Shown here piece by piece: positions 1 through 8,784 of a stretch of 64,000 bases of DNA; the first letter of the stretch is position 1, and each line of letters starts with the position of its first letter. Origin of the DNA: Gillisella vitis. Its GTDB lineage: Bacteria > Pseudomonadota > Alphaproteobacteria > Rhizobiales > Rhizobiaceae. The notes under the pieces were generated by a model that was not told the DNA's origin, ran no database searches, and saw only the letters and a list, made by a program, of their open reading frames with translations. The stretch lies in the NCBI RefSeq assembly GCF_021559775.1, contig NZ_CP056047.1, positions 248,001-312,000 on the forward strand, in the 5' to 3' direction. The position numbers and the translations under genes are program-made.

Positions 1-72
1 GCGGGCTACTTAAGTCGGATTTTATGCCTGCCTGCTAGTTTGGGCTTGGTTTCAATCTGGCTCGTCATATTT

Positions 73-1002
73 ATGAACACCGTTACCAAGCGCAAAGCCC
101 CGGTCGCAGATGCTGATGAGCAGATCAGCACGGCGCGCCTTATTCATAGGGTTCGCCAGGATCTGGCTGGAGACTGGGGTCGCCTCCATCATGATGATGA
201 GTTCCACCCGATGAACCTGATTTCAACAGCAGAGCAGATTGCCCCAAAAAAGATCCTGTTCGGCATGCCGATCTTTGATCTCTCCTGGGTTTCAGGCCTC
301 AGCCTGATCGCCCAATATGCGGCAACGCCTGGTGCGCATGCGCAGGTCTCCTTCCTCAATGCCAATAATATCAATATCATGCTCAAGGACTCCGCCTATC
401 GCGATGTCCTTAAAGGACATATCGTCCTGCCGGATGGGATCGGCATGGACCTGGCGGCGAGCATCATCGACGGCGAGCCCTTTGCGGCCAATCTGAATGG
501 CACGGATTTCGTGCCAGCGCTCTTTACCTATATGGAAGAGCCGCGCCGCATCGGCCTGATTGGCGCAAAGCCCGGTGTGCTGGCAGGTGCTGTCGCCCGC
601 TTCCGCAAACATGCGCCATGGCACGAATTCGTACCGGTGGCCGACGGCTTTTTCGATAGCGAGGAGCTGCCGATCATTCTCGAACGGCTTGAGGACGCCA
701 AGATCGACGTGCTGCTGGTCGGCATGGGCACCCCCTTGCAGGAAAAATGGATTGCCCAGCATATCAAGCCGCAGCATGCGCGTGTGGTGTTCGGCGTCGG
801 CGCTCTGTTCGATTTTGTCTCCGGCACCATGCCACGCGCACCGCAATGGATGCGCAAGATCCGCTGTGAGTGGCTCTACCGTTTGACACGGGAGCCGAGC
901 CGGTTGTGGCGCCGCTATCTAATCGGAATTCCGGTCTTCCTCTTGCATGTGCTACGCTTCAAGCTGTCGGCCCGCCGCGACAAGGCGGCCGCGCAACAAT
1001 AA
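73..1002 (+). CDS. WecB/TagA/CpsF-family glycosyltransferase
   Basis: A cytoplasmic or membrane-associated glycosyltransferase that would add an N-acetylmannosamine-type or uronic sugar to a lipid-linked intermediate during exopolysaccharide or surface polysaccharide synthesis. The family hallmarks are visible: LPDGIGM near residue 120, VLLVGMGTPLQEKW near 213-226, and a basic C-terminal RAPQWMRKIRCEWLYRLTREP block near 255-275 followed by a hydrophobic tail. The ATG at 73 gives 309 residues. A TTG at 40 in the same frame would add 11 residues, and the family is usually about 250, so a later start (ATG near 212) is also possible. It stands alone upstream of folD, so the acceptor and exact sugar cannot be read from context. 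Confidence 0.85.
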   Translation: MNTVTKRKAPVADADEQISTARLIHRVRQDLAGDWGRLHHDDEFHPMNLISTAEQIAPKKILFGMPIFDLSWVSGLSLIAQYAATPGAHAQVSFLNANNINIMLKDSAYRDVLKGHIVLPDGIGMDLAASIIDGEPFAANLNGTDFVPALFTYMEEPRRIGLIGAKPGVLAGAVARFRKHAPWHEFVPVADGFFDSEELPIILERLEDAKIDVLLVGMGTPLQEKWIAQHIKPQHARVVFGVGALFDFVSGTMPRAPQWMRKIRCEWLYRLTREPSRLWRRYLIGIPVFLLHVLRFKLSARRDKAAAQQ

Positions 1003-1155
1003 CTGCACTTCAACCCGCCTTCACGGATCACGATGATTTTTTAACGCCAGCCCGTGTTTTTGCGTTTGAAAGCGCTGATGGCAGTGGTAGCTAACGTTGT
1101 CCCATGAGCCAGATTTGAGATGGCTCGTAAGCCTTTCAGCGAGAGGAAATCCAGC

Positions 1156-2055
1156 GTGGCAACGGTGATTGACGGAAAACAGGTTGCGGCATCGGTAATT
1201 GAGGCCGTCAAGATCAGTTCCGAGACATTTGAAAGAGACAGCGGCCAGAAGGTCGGTCTTGCCGTGATCATCGTCGGCGATGATCCGGCCAGTCACGCCT
1301 ATGTCGGTTCCAAGGGCCGGATGGCCAAGCAATGCGGTTTTAATTCGGTTCAGCATACCTTACCGGAAGAGACCAGCCAGCAGCAATTGCTGGATCTGGT
1401 GGCGAGCCTCAATGCCTATCCCGCCATTCATGGCATCCTCGTCCAATTGCCGCTGCCCAAGCATTTCGACAGCGAGGCGGTCATCCAGTCCATCCTGCCG
1501 GAAAAGGACGTGGATGGTCTGCATGTGGTCAATGCCGGCAAGCTGGCGACCGGCGATCTCGAGACCGGGCTGATTTCCTGCACACCGGCAGGTGCCATGC
1601 TGCTGGTGCGCCAAATCCATGGGGCTGATCTTTCCGGCCTGAACGCGCTGGTGATTGGCCGTTCCAACTTGTTCGGCAAGCCGATGGGGCAATTGCTGCT
1701 CAACGCCAATGCCACCGTGACCATGGCCCATTCCCGCAGCCGCGATTTGGCGTCCCTGGCCCGCCAGGCCGATATTCTGGTGGCAGCGGTCGGTCGGGCT
1801 GAAATGGTCAAGGCCGATTGGGTGAAAGAGGGGGCGACCGTGATCGACGTCGGCATCAACCGCGTCGCAGCCCCTGAAAAAGGCGAGGGCAAGACCAAGC
1901 TGGTCGGCGATGTCGCCTTTACAGACTGCGCACAAAAGCCGGGTGCCATCACCCCCGTTCCCGGTGGTGTCGGACCAATGACCATCGCCATGCTGATGGC
2001 CAATACGGTGATTGCGGCCTATCGCAGCGCAGGCAAGCAGCCGCCGAAATTTTGA
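1156..2055 (+). CDS. folD: Bifunctional methylenetetrahydrofolate dehydrogenase / methenyltetrahydrofolate cyclohydrolase
   Basis: Interconverts 5,10-methylene-, methenyl- and 10-formyl-tetrahydrofolate with NADP(H), supplying one-carbon units in the cytoplasm. The 299-residue length is typical. [13 protein letters not shown] (near 50) holds the catalytic lysine region, QLPLP is near 98, [16 protein letters not shown] (near 166) forms the nucleotide-binding part, and [16 protein letters not shown] (near 268) is the C-terminal signature. The GTG at 1156 was chosen because GAGAGGAAA lies just upstream and the protein then starts MATVIDGKQ, as in relatives. The in-frame ATG at 1120 lacks this support. 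Its stop lies one base from the end of the convergent aglR gene. Confidence 0.96.
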   Translation: MATVIDGKQVAASVIEAVKISSETFERDSGQKVGLAVIIVGDDPASHAYVGSKGRMAKQCGFNSVQHTLPEETSQQQLLDLVASLNAYPAIHGILVQLPLPKHFDSEAVIQSILPEKDVDGLHVVNAGKLATGDLETGLISCTPAGAMLLVRQIHGADLSGLNALVIGRSNLFGKPMGQLLLNANATVTMAHSRSRDLASLARQADILVAAVGRAEMVKADWVKEGATVIDVGINRVAAPEKGEGKTKLVGDVAFTDCAQKPGAITPVPGGVGPMTIAMLMANTVIAAYRSAGKQPPKF

Positions 2056-2056
2056 G

Positions 2057-3085
2057 TCATTTTCCAGGTGCCGGGCCGGTCGAGGCCCGGATCACCAGTT
2101 CGGCCTGCCAAATTTCCTGGAGGGGCGGCCCGTTCGGGGGCTGGGCAATGTCGGCGATCAGCCGTTGCGCCATCCGCCTTCCAGCGTCCCTCAGCGACGA
2201 GCGTGTCGTGGTGAGCGGCACCCGGAAATGCTCCGGCTTTAGCAGCGGTAGGTCATCGTCATGGGCGACCAGTGAAATATCCTGACCCACCGTCAGCCCG
2301 GCATCGTTGATGGCTCGCACAGCCCCCAGCGCCAGCACTGTACTGGCGCAGAGGACGGCGGTCGGACGCTCTGGCTGATGGAGTAGGGCGCTCATTTTCC
2401 GGTAGCCCCATTCGTCAGTCATCAGCGTATGGGAGATCGCCTCCGGCGCGAGGGTAAGGCCTACGGCTGCAAGTGCCTTTTGCGTGCCTTGCAATCGGCG
2501 CAGGGCGAAATCGAGGTCTGCCGGGCCGTTCAAAAGCGCAAATCGGCGGTGGCCAAGCCCGATCATCAGCTCCGTCGCCTGCCGGAAAGCGCCTTCATTG
2601 TCGATATCAAGATAGGGATAGTCCTCGGCAATGCCTTGAGAGCGGCCATGGATGATGAAGGGCACCGAAAGCGATTTCGCCATGGCAATGCGAGGGTCAC
2701 TGGCCCTAAGATAGGCAAGATAGAATGCATCCACCGCGCCGCTGCCGACCAGGCCGCGAATGGCCTGCTCTTCCGCCTGGGGATGGGCCGGAATGATCAC
2801 GAAGTGAAATTCATGCTGAAGACAGGTTTCGGCAAGCCCGCTCTGGAATTCCGCGAAGTGGATGTCAGAGCTGCGATCCGGGGAAATCGGCATGACCAGT
2901 CCGAGCGAACCGGCCTTGCCGGTTGCCAGCCGCAGGGCTGCGCGGTTTGGCCGGTAGCCGGTCTCAGCAGCGGCCTTGGCAACGCGCTGGCGGGTCTCTT
3001 CGTTGACCTCCGGATAGCCGTTCAATGCTCGGCTGATCGTCGTCTGCGACAGGCCGAGCATTTGCGACAATTGCTTCAAATTCAC
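2057..3085 (-). CDS. aglR: LacI-family repressor of the alpha-glucoside (agl) operon
   Basis: A 342-residue LacI/GalR regulator. The N-terminal helix-turn-helix is MNLKQLSQMLGLSQTTISRALNGYPEV with the hinge near 45-60 (GYRPNRAAL), followed by a periplasmic-binding-protein-like sugar domain (LVMPISPDRSSDIHF, FIIHGRS, YLDIDNEGAFRQA). It is divergent from aglE, and two LacI-type operators lie in the shared promoter region. This makes it the expected repressor of aglEFGAK, relieved by an alpha-glucoside such as sucrose, maltose or trehalose. Family and position support the name, but the inducer is not shown by sequence. It runs tail to tail into folD with no room for a separate terminator. Confidence 0.9.
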   Translation of the reverse strand: MNLKQLSQMLGLSQTTISRALNGYPEVNEETRQRVAKAAAETGYRPNRAALRLATGKAGSLGLVMPISPDRSSDIHFAEFQSGLAETCLQHEFHFVIIPAHPQAEEQAIRGLVGSGAVDAFYLAYLRASDPRIAMAKSLSVPFIIHGRSQGIAEDYPYLDIDNEGAFRQATELMIGLGHRRFALLNGPADLDFALRRLQGTQKALAAVGLTLAPEAISHTLMTDEWGYRKMSALLHQPERPTAVLCASTVLALGAVRAINDAGLTVGQDISLVAHDDDLPLLKPEHFRVPLTTTRSSLRDAGRRMAQRLIADIAQPPNGPPLQEIWQAELVIRASTGPAPGK

Positions 3086-3121
3086 GAGGCTTCTCTCTCC
3101 CTATGCCTGGGTCTCCCGCGC

Positions 3122-3135
3122 CCAAAGCGCTTGCA
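3122..3135. promoter_or_regulatory. Candidate AglR operator, aglR-proximal
   Basis: CCAAAGCGCTTGCA has the central AARCGCTT core typical of LacI-family operators. It lies about 37 bases upstream of the aglR start, so it could mediate autoregulation. It is an imperfect version of the perfect palindrome at 3292-3305. Confidence 0.6.
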
Positions 3136-3291
3136 AATTATCAGCAGGGGCGGGCGGTGCAAATCGAAAATCTATTTTTAAAGCTGATCCCTTTCCCAAA
3201 CCGGTCGCTGCTCCATTTTTAACGGGACAGAATGGCTCGGTCTTTTTTGAAAAGGCTTGACTCTGTCGCGAGCAATAGAGATGTTTGCCCA

Positions 3292-3305
3292 CCAAAGCGC
3301 TTTGG
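3292..3305. promoter_or_regulatory. Candidate AglR operator in front of aglE
   Basis: CCAAAGCGCTTTGG is a perfect 14-base palindrome with the LacI-family CG centre. It lies 30 bases downstream of a TTGACT hexamer (3257-3262) and 70 bases before the aglE start, where a bound repressor would block transcription start. The link to AglR is inferred from its neighbouring gene. Confidence 0.7.
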
Positions 3306-3375
3306 ACGCTGGATAAAGGTGATGGCAGGATCGCCCCAGCGCGGGAAACAGGCATTGGATAAAGGGAGGAATTTT

Positions 3376-4734
3376 GTGAAAAAACATCTGCTTATGGGAG
3401 TGGCCGCTCTGTGCTTGATCGCAGGCGTGGCAAATGGCGCCGAATTGAAGTTCAAGCCCGGCGAAGATTCCAAGTTCAACTGGAAGAGCTATGAGGAGTT
3501 TTCAAAGTCTCACCAATTGAAGGGCCAGACCATTACGATTTTCGGGCCTTGGCGTGGTGAAGACCAGGCGCTGTTTGAAAGCGTGCTTGAGTATTTCCGC
3601 CAGGCGACCGGTGCCGACGTTAAATATTCCTCCTCGGAAAATTACGAGCAGCAGATCGTTATCGACACCCAGGCGGGCAGCCCGCCCAATGTCGCCATTC
3701 TCGCCCAGCCCGGTCTGGTCGCCGATCTCGCCTCCAAGGGTGCTTTGACGCCGTTGGGTGAGGAGAATGGGCCGTGGCTGAAGGACAATTTCTCCGCCGG
3801 TCAGTCCTGGGTCGATCTTTCCACCTTCAAGGGCAAGGACGGCAAGCCGCAGATCTATGGCTTCCCCTACAAGATCGATATCAAGTCGCTGATCTGGTAT
3901 GTGCCTGAGAATTTCGAGGATGCGGGCTATGACGTGCCCAAGTCGATGGAAGAGTTGAAGGCACTGACCGAAAAGATCGCTGCCGATGGCGGCACGCCGT
4001 GGTGCATCGGGCTCGGGTCCGGCGGTGCGACCGGCTGGCCTGCGACCGACTGGGTCGAAGACATGATGCTGCGGCTCTATCCCGCTGATGTCTACGATAA
4101 GTGGGTGAAGAACGAGATCAAGTTTGACGATCCGCAAGTGGTGAAGGCCATCGAGGATTATGGCTGGTTCTCGCGCAATCCGAAATTCGTCGATGGCGGC
4201 GCAGCGGGCGTGGCGTCCACCGATTTCCGCGATAGCCCGAAGGGGCTGTTTACCTCTCCGCCGAAATGCTACCTGCATCATCAGGCATCCTTCATTCCAT
4301 CCTTCTTCCCGCAGGGCACGGTCGTTGGTCAGGATGTCGACTTCTTTCCGACCCCGAATTATGCCAGCAAGCCTGAACTCGGCAATCCGGTAGAGGGTGC
4401 TGGCACCCTGGCGATGATCACCAAGGATTCGCCCGGTGCGCGCGCCTTTATCGACTTCATCAAGACCCCGATCGCCCATGAGGTCTGGATGGCGCAATCT
4501 GGCTTCCTGACCGCCTTCAAGGCGGCCAACCAGGACACCTATGCCAACGACCCCCTAAAGAAACAGGGCAAGATCCTGCTCGACGCCACGACGTTCCGGT
4601 TTGATGGTTCCGACCTGATGCCGGGCAAGATCGGTGCGGGCGCGTTCTGGACCGCCATGGTCGATTATGCCGGTGGAAAATCCGCCGACGAGGTCGCCAA
4701 GGGCATCCAGAAATCCTGGGACGGCCTGAAATAA
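3376..4734 (+). CDS. aglE: Alpha-glucoside ABC transporter, periplasmic binding protein
   Basis: Extracellular solute-binding protein (family 1) that captures alpha-glucosides for the AglFGK transporter. The GTG start has the strong ribosome site AAAGGGAGGA immediately upstream. It is followed by a clear signal peptide, MKKHLLMGVAALCLIAGVANGAE, with cleavage expected after residue 22-23. The mature part carries the usual family-1 features: TITIFGPWRGED, NYEQQIVIDTQAGSPPNVAILAQPG and the C-terminal IDFIKTP region. At 452 residues it matches the known AglE family. It is the first gene of the operon and sits directly behind the operator at 3292. An upstream in-frame ATG (3232) would bury the signal peptide and is not used. 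Confidence 0.93.
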   Translation: MKKHLLMGVAALCLIAGVANGAELKFKPGEDSKFNWKSYEEFSKSHQLKGQTITIFGPWRGEDQALFESVLEYFRQATGADVKYSSSENYEQQIVIDTQAGSPPNVAILAQPGLVADLASKGALTPLGEENGPWLKDNFSAGQSWVDLSTFKGKDGKPQIYGFPYKIDIKSLIWYVPENFEDAGYDVPKSMEELKALTEKIAADGGTPWCIGLGSGGATGWPATDWVEDMMLRLYPADVYDKWVKNEIKFDDPQVVKAIEDYGWFSRNPKFVDGGAAGVASTDFRDSPKGLFTSPPKCYLHHQASFIPSFFPQGTVVGQDVDFFPTPNYASKPELGNPVEGAGTLAMITKDSPGARAFIDFIKTPIAHEVWMAQSGFLTAFKAANQDTYANDPLKKQGKILLDATTFRFDGSDLMPGKIGAGAFWTAMVDYAGGKSADEVAKGIQKSWDGLK

Positions 4735-4820
4735 CGCTGCAATCGCCCGGGTATCGCAGCCTCAATCAGCTGCGATACTTGGGCATCCATATCGATAAGA
4801 CGGGTTGGGAGGCCGGGTCC

Positions 4821-5831
4821 GTGGAACAGCTTTTATACGCATCTATTACCATCGTTATCGGCGTGGGTGCGGCGCTGGCCTATTTCTTCGGGTCGAACTT
4901 CATTCTCGACCGGCTGTTTCCCGCCAATATCCCGGATCTTCCCCGCGCCTCCCGTAATCTGCGGATCGCAGGTCAGATCCGGCCCTGGCTGTTCCTCGGT
5001 CCGGCACTTCTGTCGCTCGGCATCTATCTGGTCTATCCGCTGTTTTCGTCGATTGCCTATTCGGTCTATGACCGGTCCGGCACCCAGTTCGTCGGTCTGG
5101 ACAATTACCGCTGGATGATTTTCGACCGTGAATTCCGGGAATCGATCTTCAACAATATCCTCTGGTTGATCGTGGTGCCGACCGGCGCCACCCTGTTCGG
5201 TCTGGTTATCGCCGCGCTCACCGACCGGATCTGGTGGGGCAATATCGCCAAGTCGCTGATCTTCATGCCGATGGCGATTTCCTTTGTCGGCGCCTCGGTC
5301 ATCTGGAAATTCGTCTATGATTACCGCGATGCCAATGCCGAGCAGATCGGCCTTCTCAACGCCATTGTCGTCTGGTTCGGTGGCACGCCGCAGGTGTGGA
5401 TTTCCCTGCCGTTCTGGAACAATTTCTTCCTGATGGTCATCCTGATCTGGATTCAGACCGGCTTTGCCATGGTACTGCTGTCGGCGGCCCTGCGCGGTAT
5501 TCCCGAGGAAACCATCGAGGCTGCGGTGATCGATGGCGCCAATCCCTGGCAGATTTTCATGAAGATCAAGGTGCCGCAGATCTGGGGTACGATTGCCGTG
5601 GTCTGGACGACGATTACCATTCTGGTGCTGAAGGTTTTCGATATCGTGCTGGCCATGACCAATGGCCAATGGCAGACCCAGGTTCTCGCCAACCTGATGT
5701 TTGACTGGATGTTCCGAGGCGGCGGGGATTTCGGGCGAGGGGCTGCCATTGCCGTTGTCATCATGCTGATGGTGGTGCCGATCATGATCTGGAATATCCG
5801 CAATGCACGCCGGGAAATGGGAGGCCATTGA
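4821..5831 (+). CDS. aglF: Alpha-glucoside ABC transporter permease AglF
   Basis: Inner-membrane permease of the MalF type, pairing with AglG. Starting from the GTG at 4821 (GGGAGG about ten bases upstream) the protein has 336 residues. An N-terminal membrane helix (LLYASITIVIGVGAALAYFFG) is followed by the six-helix transporter core. The EAA loop that contacts the ATPase is seen as ETIEAAVIDGANPWQIFMKIKVPQIWG. The extra first helix is a feature of this AglF group. The stop is one base before the aglG start, so the two permeases are probably translated together. Confidence 0.92.
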   Translation: MEQLLYASITIVIGVGAALAYFFGSNFILDRLFPANIPDLPRASRNLRIAGQIRPWLFLGPALLSLGIYLVYPLFSSIAYSVYDRSGTQFVGLDNYRWMIFDREFRESIFNNILWLIVVPTGATLFGLVIAALTDRIWWGNIAKSLIFMPMAISFVGASVIWKFVYDYRDANAEQIGLLNAIVVWFGGTPQVWISLPFWNNFFLMVILIWIQTGFAMVLLSAALRGIPEETIEAAVIDGANPWQIFMKIKVPQIWGTIAVVWTTITILVLKVFDIVLAMTNGQWQTQVLANLMFDWMFRGGGDFGRGAAIAVVIMLMVVPIMIWNIRNARREMGGH

Positions 5832-5832
5832 G

Positions 5833-6978
5833 ATGCGCACACGGGTTCTCTCACCGCTGAATATTGCGGTTCATACGACGGTGCTGCTGCTGGTTCTGGT
5901 CTGGACCATCCCAACCATCGGCCTGCTGGTGACGTCCCTGCGCGACAAGAACCAGATCGTCGCCTCCGGCTGGTGGACGGCGCTGACCAGTTCCAGCCAG
6001 AAAGGCATTTTTCGCGCCCCCGGTGGCGAAGCGCAACGTCAGGAAGGTGCAGCTTACGTGATATCCGGCAATGTGCTGGAGGGCGGGTCCGGCACGGTCA
6101 GTGCCTTCGGCACATCCAGCTTGAAGCCGGAGGAATTTGAAGCGGGTTCGACGGCCCAGCTCAAGGACGGCCAAACGTTGACTGTGGCCGCAGATGGCAC
6201 CTTCAAGCTGAGCTCGAATGCGTCCTTCGAGGGATCACGCGGCCAGCGGGTTTTCTTCACCTCCCAGCAGCCGCCACGTTTCAGTCTCGATAATTACCGA
6301 ACGGTGTTGAATGCCGAGGGCATCGGCAAGTCCTTCTTCAATTCGCTGACGGTTGCCGTTCCCGCGACAATTATTCCCATTCTTGTGGCGGCCTTTGCCG
6401 CCTATGCGCTGGCCTGGATGCCGTTTCCAGGGCGCTCGCTGCTGCTCGCCGGCATTGTTGGCCTGCTGGTTGTGCCGCTGCAAATGTCGCTGATCCCGCT
6501 TCTGCGGATCTATAATGATGTCGGGGCGTTTTTCGGGGTGCCGTCCAAGACCTATCTTGGCATCTGGCTGGCGCATATGGGTTTTGGCCTGCCACTCGCC
6601 ATCTATCTCTTGCGCAATTACATCGCCGGATTGCCGCGTGAAATTATGGAATCAGCGCGGGTCGATGGCGCCAGTGATTTCGAGATCTTCATCAAGATCG
6701 TGCTGCCGCTGTCCTATCCGGCGCTGGCGTCCTTCGCGATCTTCCAGTTTCTATGGACCTGGAACGACCTGCTGGTCGCCATGGTGTTTCTGGGGACCGG
6801 TAACGAGGAACTGGTGCTGACCGGCCGCCTCGTCAACCTGCTCGGCTCGCGTGGCGCCAATTGGGAAATTCTCACGGCCTCTGCCTTCATCACCATTATC
6901 GTGCCGCTTTTGGTGTTTTTCGTGCTGCAACGCTATCTGGTGCGCGGTCTGCTGGCCGGCTCCGTCAAGGGTGGCTGA
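5833..6978 (+). CDS. aglG: Alpha-glucoside ABC transporter permease AglG, with a large periplasmic insertion
   Basis: MalG-type inner-membrane permease. The C-terminal two thirds show the normal core and EAA loop (EIMESARVDGASDFEIFIKIVLPLSYPALASF). Between the first helix (VHTTVLLLVLVWTIPTIGLLVTSL, residues 12-36) and the second there is an insertion of roughly 100 residues. It is rich in Gly, Ser and Thr (GGEAQRQEGAAYVISGNVLEGG, DGQTLTVAADGTFKLS) and should be periplasmic, making the protein 381 residues rather than the usual 280 or so. The insertion looks like a small beta domain, perhaps helping to dock AglE. It keeps frame and good codon use, so it is not an assembly artefact. Confidence 0.92.
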   Translation: MRTRVLSPLNIAVHTTVLLLVLVWTIPTIGLLVTSLRDKNQIVASGWWTALTSSSQKGIFRAPGGEAQRQEGAAYVISGNVLEGGSGTVSAFGTSSLKPEEFEAGSTAQLKDGQTLTVAADGTFKLSSNASFEGSRGQRVFFTSQQPPRFSLDNYRTVLNAEGIGKSFFNSLTVAVPATIIPILVAAFAAYALAWMPFPGRSLLLAGIVGLLVVPLQMSLIPLLRIYNDVGAFFGVPSKTYLGIWLAHMGFGLPLAIYLLRNYIAGLPREIMESARVDGASDFEIFIKIVLPLSYPALASFAIFQFLWTWNDLLVAMVFLGTGNEELVLTGRLVNLLGSRGANWEILTASAFITIIVPLLVFFVLQRYLVRGLLAGSVKGG

Positions 6979-7054
6979 TCGCGTTTTCGACGGCTTGTTT
7001 TCCCTCCCTCCCTAAATCCCCAACAGGCCAAAATTTCCAAGAGGACAGATATTC

Positions 7055-8707
7055 ATGACTGCTGCTTCCGATAGTGTCGCAATGCCGGACAAGGACTGGT
7101 GGCGCGGCGCGGTCATCTATCAGATTTATCCCCGCTCTTTCCAGGATTCCAACGGCGATGGTATTGGCGACCTGAAAGGCATTACCGCCCGCCTGCCGCA
7201 TGTGGCAGGCCTCGGTGCCGATGCCATCTGGATTTCGCCGTTCTTTACCTCGCCGATGAAGGACTTTGGTTATGACGTGTCCAATTACGTCGATGTCGAT
7301 CCGATGTTCGGCACGCTCAACGATTTCGACGCGCTGATTGCCGAAGCCCACCGCCTCGGCATCAAGGTGATGATCGACCTGGTGATCTCCCACACGTCAG
7401 ACCAGCATGCATGGTTCTTCGAAAGCCGTTCCAGCCGCTTCAATGCCAGGTCCGACTGGTATGTCTGGTCCGATCCGAAGCCGGATGGCACGCCGCCGAA
7501 CAATTGGCTGTCGATTTTCGGTGGGTCCGCGTGGCAATGGGACCCGAGCCGGATGCAGTATTACCTGCACAACTTCCTGACCTCGCAGCCCGATCTCAAC
7601 ATGCATAATCCGCATGTGCAGGAGGCGGTGCTGGATGCTGTCCGGTTCTGGCTGAAGCGTGGCGTGGACGGGTTCCGTCTGGACACCATCAATTTCTACT
7701 TTCATGACTTGGCCTTGCGCGACAATCCGGCGCTCGACCCCGAACGGCGCAATGCGGCGACGGCACCGGCGGTCAATCCCTATAATTTCCAGGAGCATAT
7801 CTACGACAAGAACCAGGCGGAAAACCTGGAATTCCTCAAGCGCTTTCGCTCCGTCCTGGATGAGTTTCCAGCGATTGCCGCCGTTGGCGAAGTCGGCGAC
7901 AGCCAATACGGGCTGCAAATCGCCGGGCAGTACACGTCCGGCGGCGACAAGATGCAGATGTGCTATGCCTTCGAATTCCTCGCGCCCGATCCGGTCACAC
8001 CGGCGCTGGTCGCCAATACCCAGAAGGCCTTCCAGGAAGCCGCGCCTGAGGGCTGGGCTTGCTGGGCCTTTTCCAACCATGATGTTGTGCGCCATGTCAG
8101 CCGCTGGGGCGCCAACGTTGCCGACCGTGCCGCCTTCGCCAAGCAGATGGCCGCATTGTTGATGACCCAGCGTGGCTCGGTCTGCATCTATCAGGGCGAG
8201 GAACTGGGGCTGACCGAAGCCGATATCTCCTTTGAGGACCTGCAGGACCCTTACGGCATCCAGTTCTGGCCGGAATTCAAGGGGCGCGACGGTTGCCGCA
8301 CGCCGATGGTCTGGGATACGCTGGCCAAGCAGTCCGGTTTCAGCGCCGCCGACAAAACCTGGTTGCCGATCCCGGTCGAGCACAGCCTCAATGCTGTCCA
8401 TGTCCAGGAAGGGCATGACGATAGCGTGCTGGAACACTATCGGCGTTTCCTGCATTTCCGCAGAGCGCAGCCAGCGCTGATCAAGGGCGAGATCGCCTTC
8501 CATACGGTGACGGAGACCGACCTCGTCTATTCCCGCCGCCTTGATGGAGAGACAGTCTTGTGCGGCTTCAACATGTCTGCCGAACCGGCAGAACTGTCTT
8601 TGCCGGATGGAAATTGGCAGGCTCTGGAGGGCCATGGTTTTGCCGGGAGTGTCGCAGGTGGCAAGATCAGCCTTCCAGCCTGGGGCGCCTGGTTCGGTCG
8701 CGGTTAA
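7055..8707 (+). CDS. aglA: Alpha-glucosidase, glycoside hydrolase family 13
   Basis: Cytoplasmic exo-alpha-glucosidase that hydrolyses imported disaccharides to glucose. The four GH13 regions are present: VMIDLVISHTSDQHAWF (region I), GVDGFRLDTINFYFHD (region II, nucleophile Asp), AVGEVGD (region III, acid/base Glu) and CWAFSNHDVVRH (region IV, Asp). The N-terminal DWWRGAVIYQIYPRSFQDSNGDGIGDLKGI is typical of bacterial alpha-glucosidases of this family. No signal peptide is seen, consistent with action after uptake. The ATG at 7055 has AAGAGGACAG upstream. At 550 residues it has the usual length. It lies inside the transporter operon between the permeases and the ATPase. Confidence 0.95.
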   Translation: MTAASDSVAMPDKDWWRGAVIYQIYPRSFQDSNGDGIGDLKGITARLPHVAGLGADAIWISPFFTSPMKDFGYDVSNYVDVDPMFGTLNDFDALIAEAHRLGIKVMIDLVISHTSDQHAWFFESRSSRFNARSDWYVWSDPKPDGTPPNNWLSIFGGSAWQWDPSRMQYYLHNFLTSQPDLNMHNPHVQEAVLDAVRFWLKRGVDGFRLDTINFYFHDLALRDNPALDPERRNAATAPAVNPYNFQEHIYDKNQAENLEFLKRFRSVLDEFPAIAAVGEVGDSQYGLQIAGQYTSGGDKMQMCYAFEFLAPDPVTPALVANTQKAFQEAAPEGWACWAFSNHDVVRHVSRWGANVADRAAFAKQMAALLMTQRGSVCIYQGEELGLTEADISFEDLQDPYGIQFWPEFKGRDGCRTPMVWDTLAKQSGFSAADKTWLPIPVEHSLNAVHVQEGHDDSVLEHYRRFLHFRRAQPALIKGEIAFHTVTETDLVYSRRLDGETVLCGFNMSAEPAELSLPDGNWQALEGHGFAGSVAGGKISLPAWGAWFGRG

Positions 8708-8784
8708 ACGCTGAAACTAACAAACGGTCATCTGTCCGGCTCATGGCGAGCTGGGCAGATCCAAAAACGAGGAGGGGGAGGACA

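Noticed and set aside
292-846. Long minus-strand open frame opposite the glycosyltransferase
   Set aside because: It mirrors a strongly supported gene, shows no domain text and has no ribosome site; it is a codon-bias shadow.
3502-4497. 331-codon minus-strand frame opposite aglE
   Set aside because: Entirely inside aglE, whose signal peptide and family blocks are clear; composition is that of an antisense shadow.
7397-8635. 412-codon minus-strand frame opposite aglA
   Set aside because: AglA has all four GH13 motifs; the antisense frame has none of any family.
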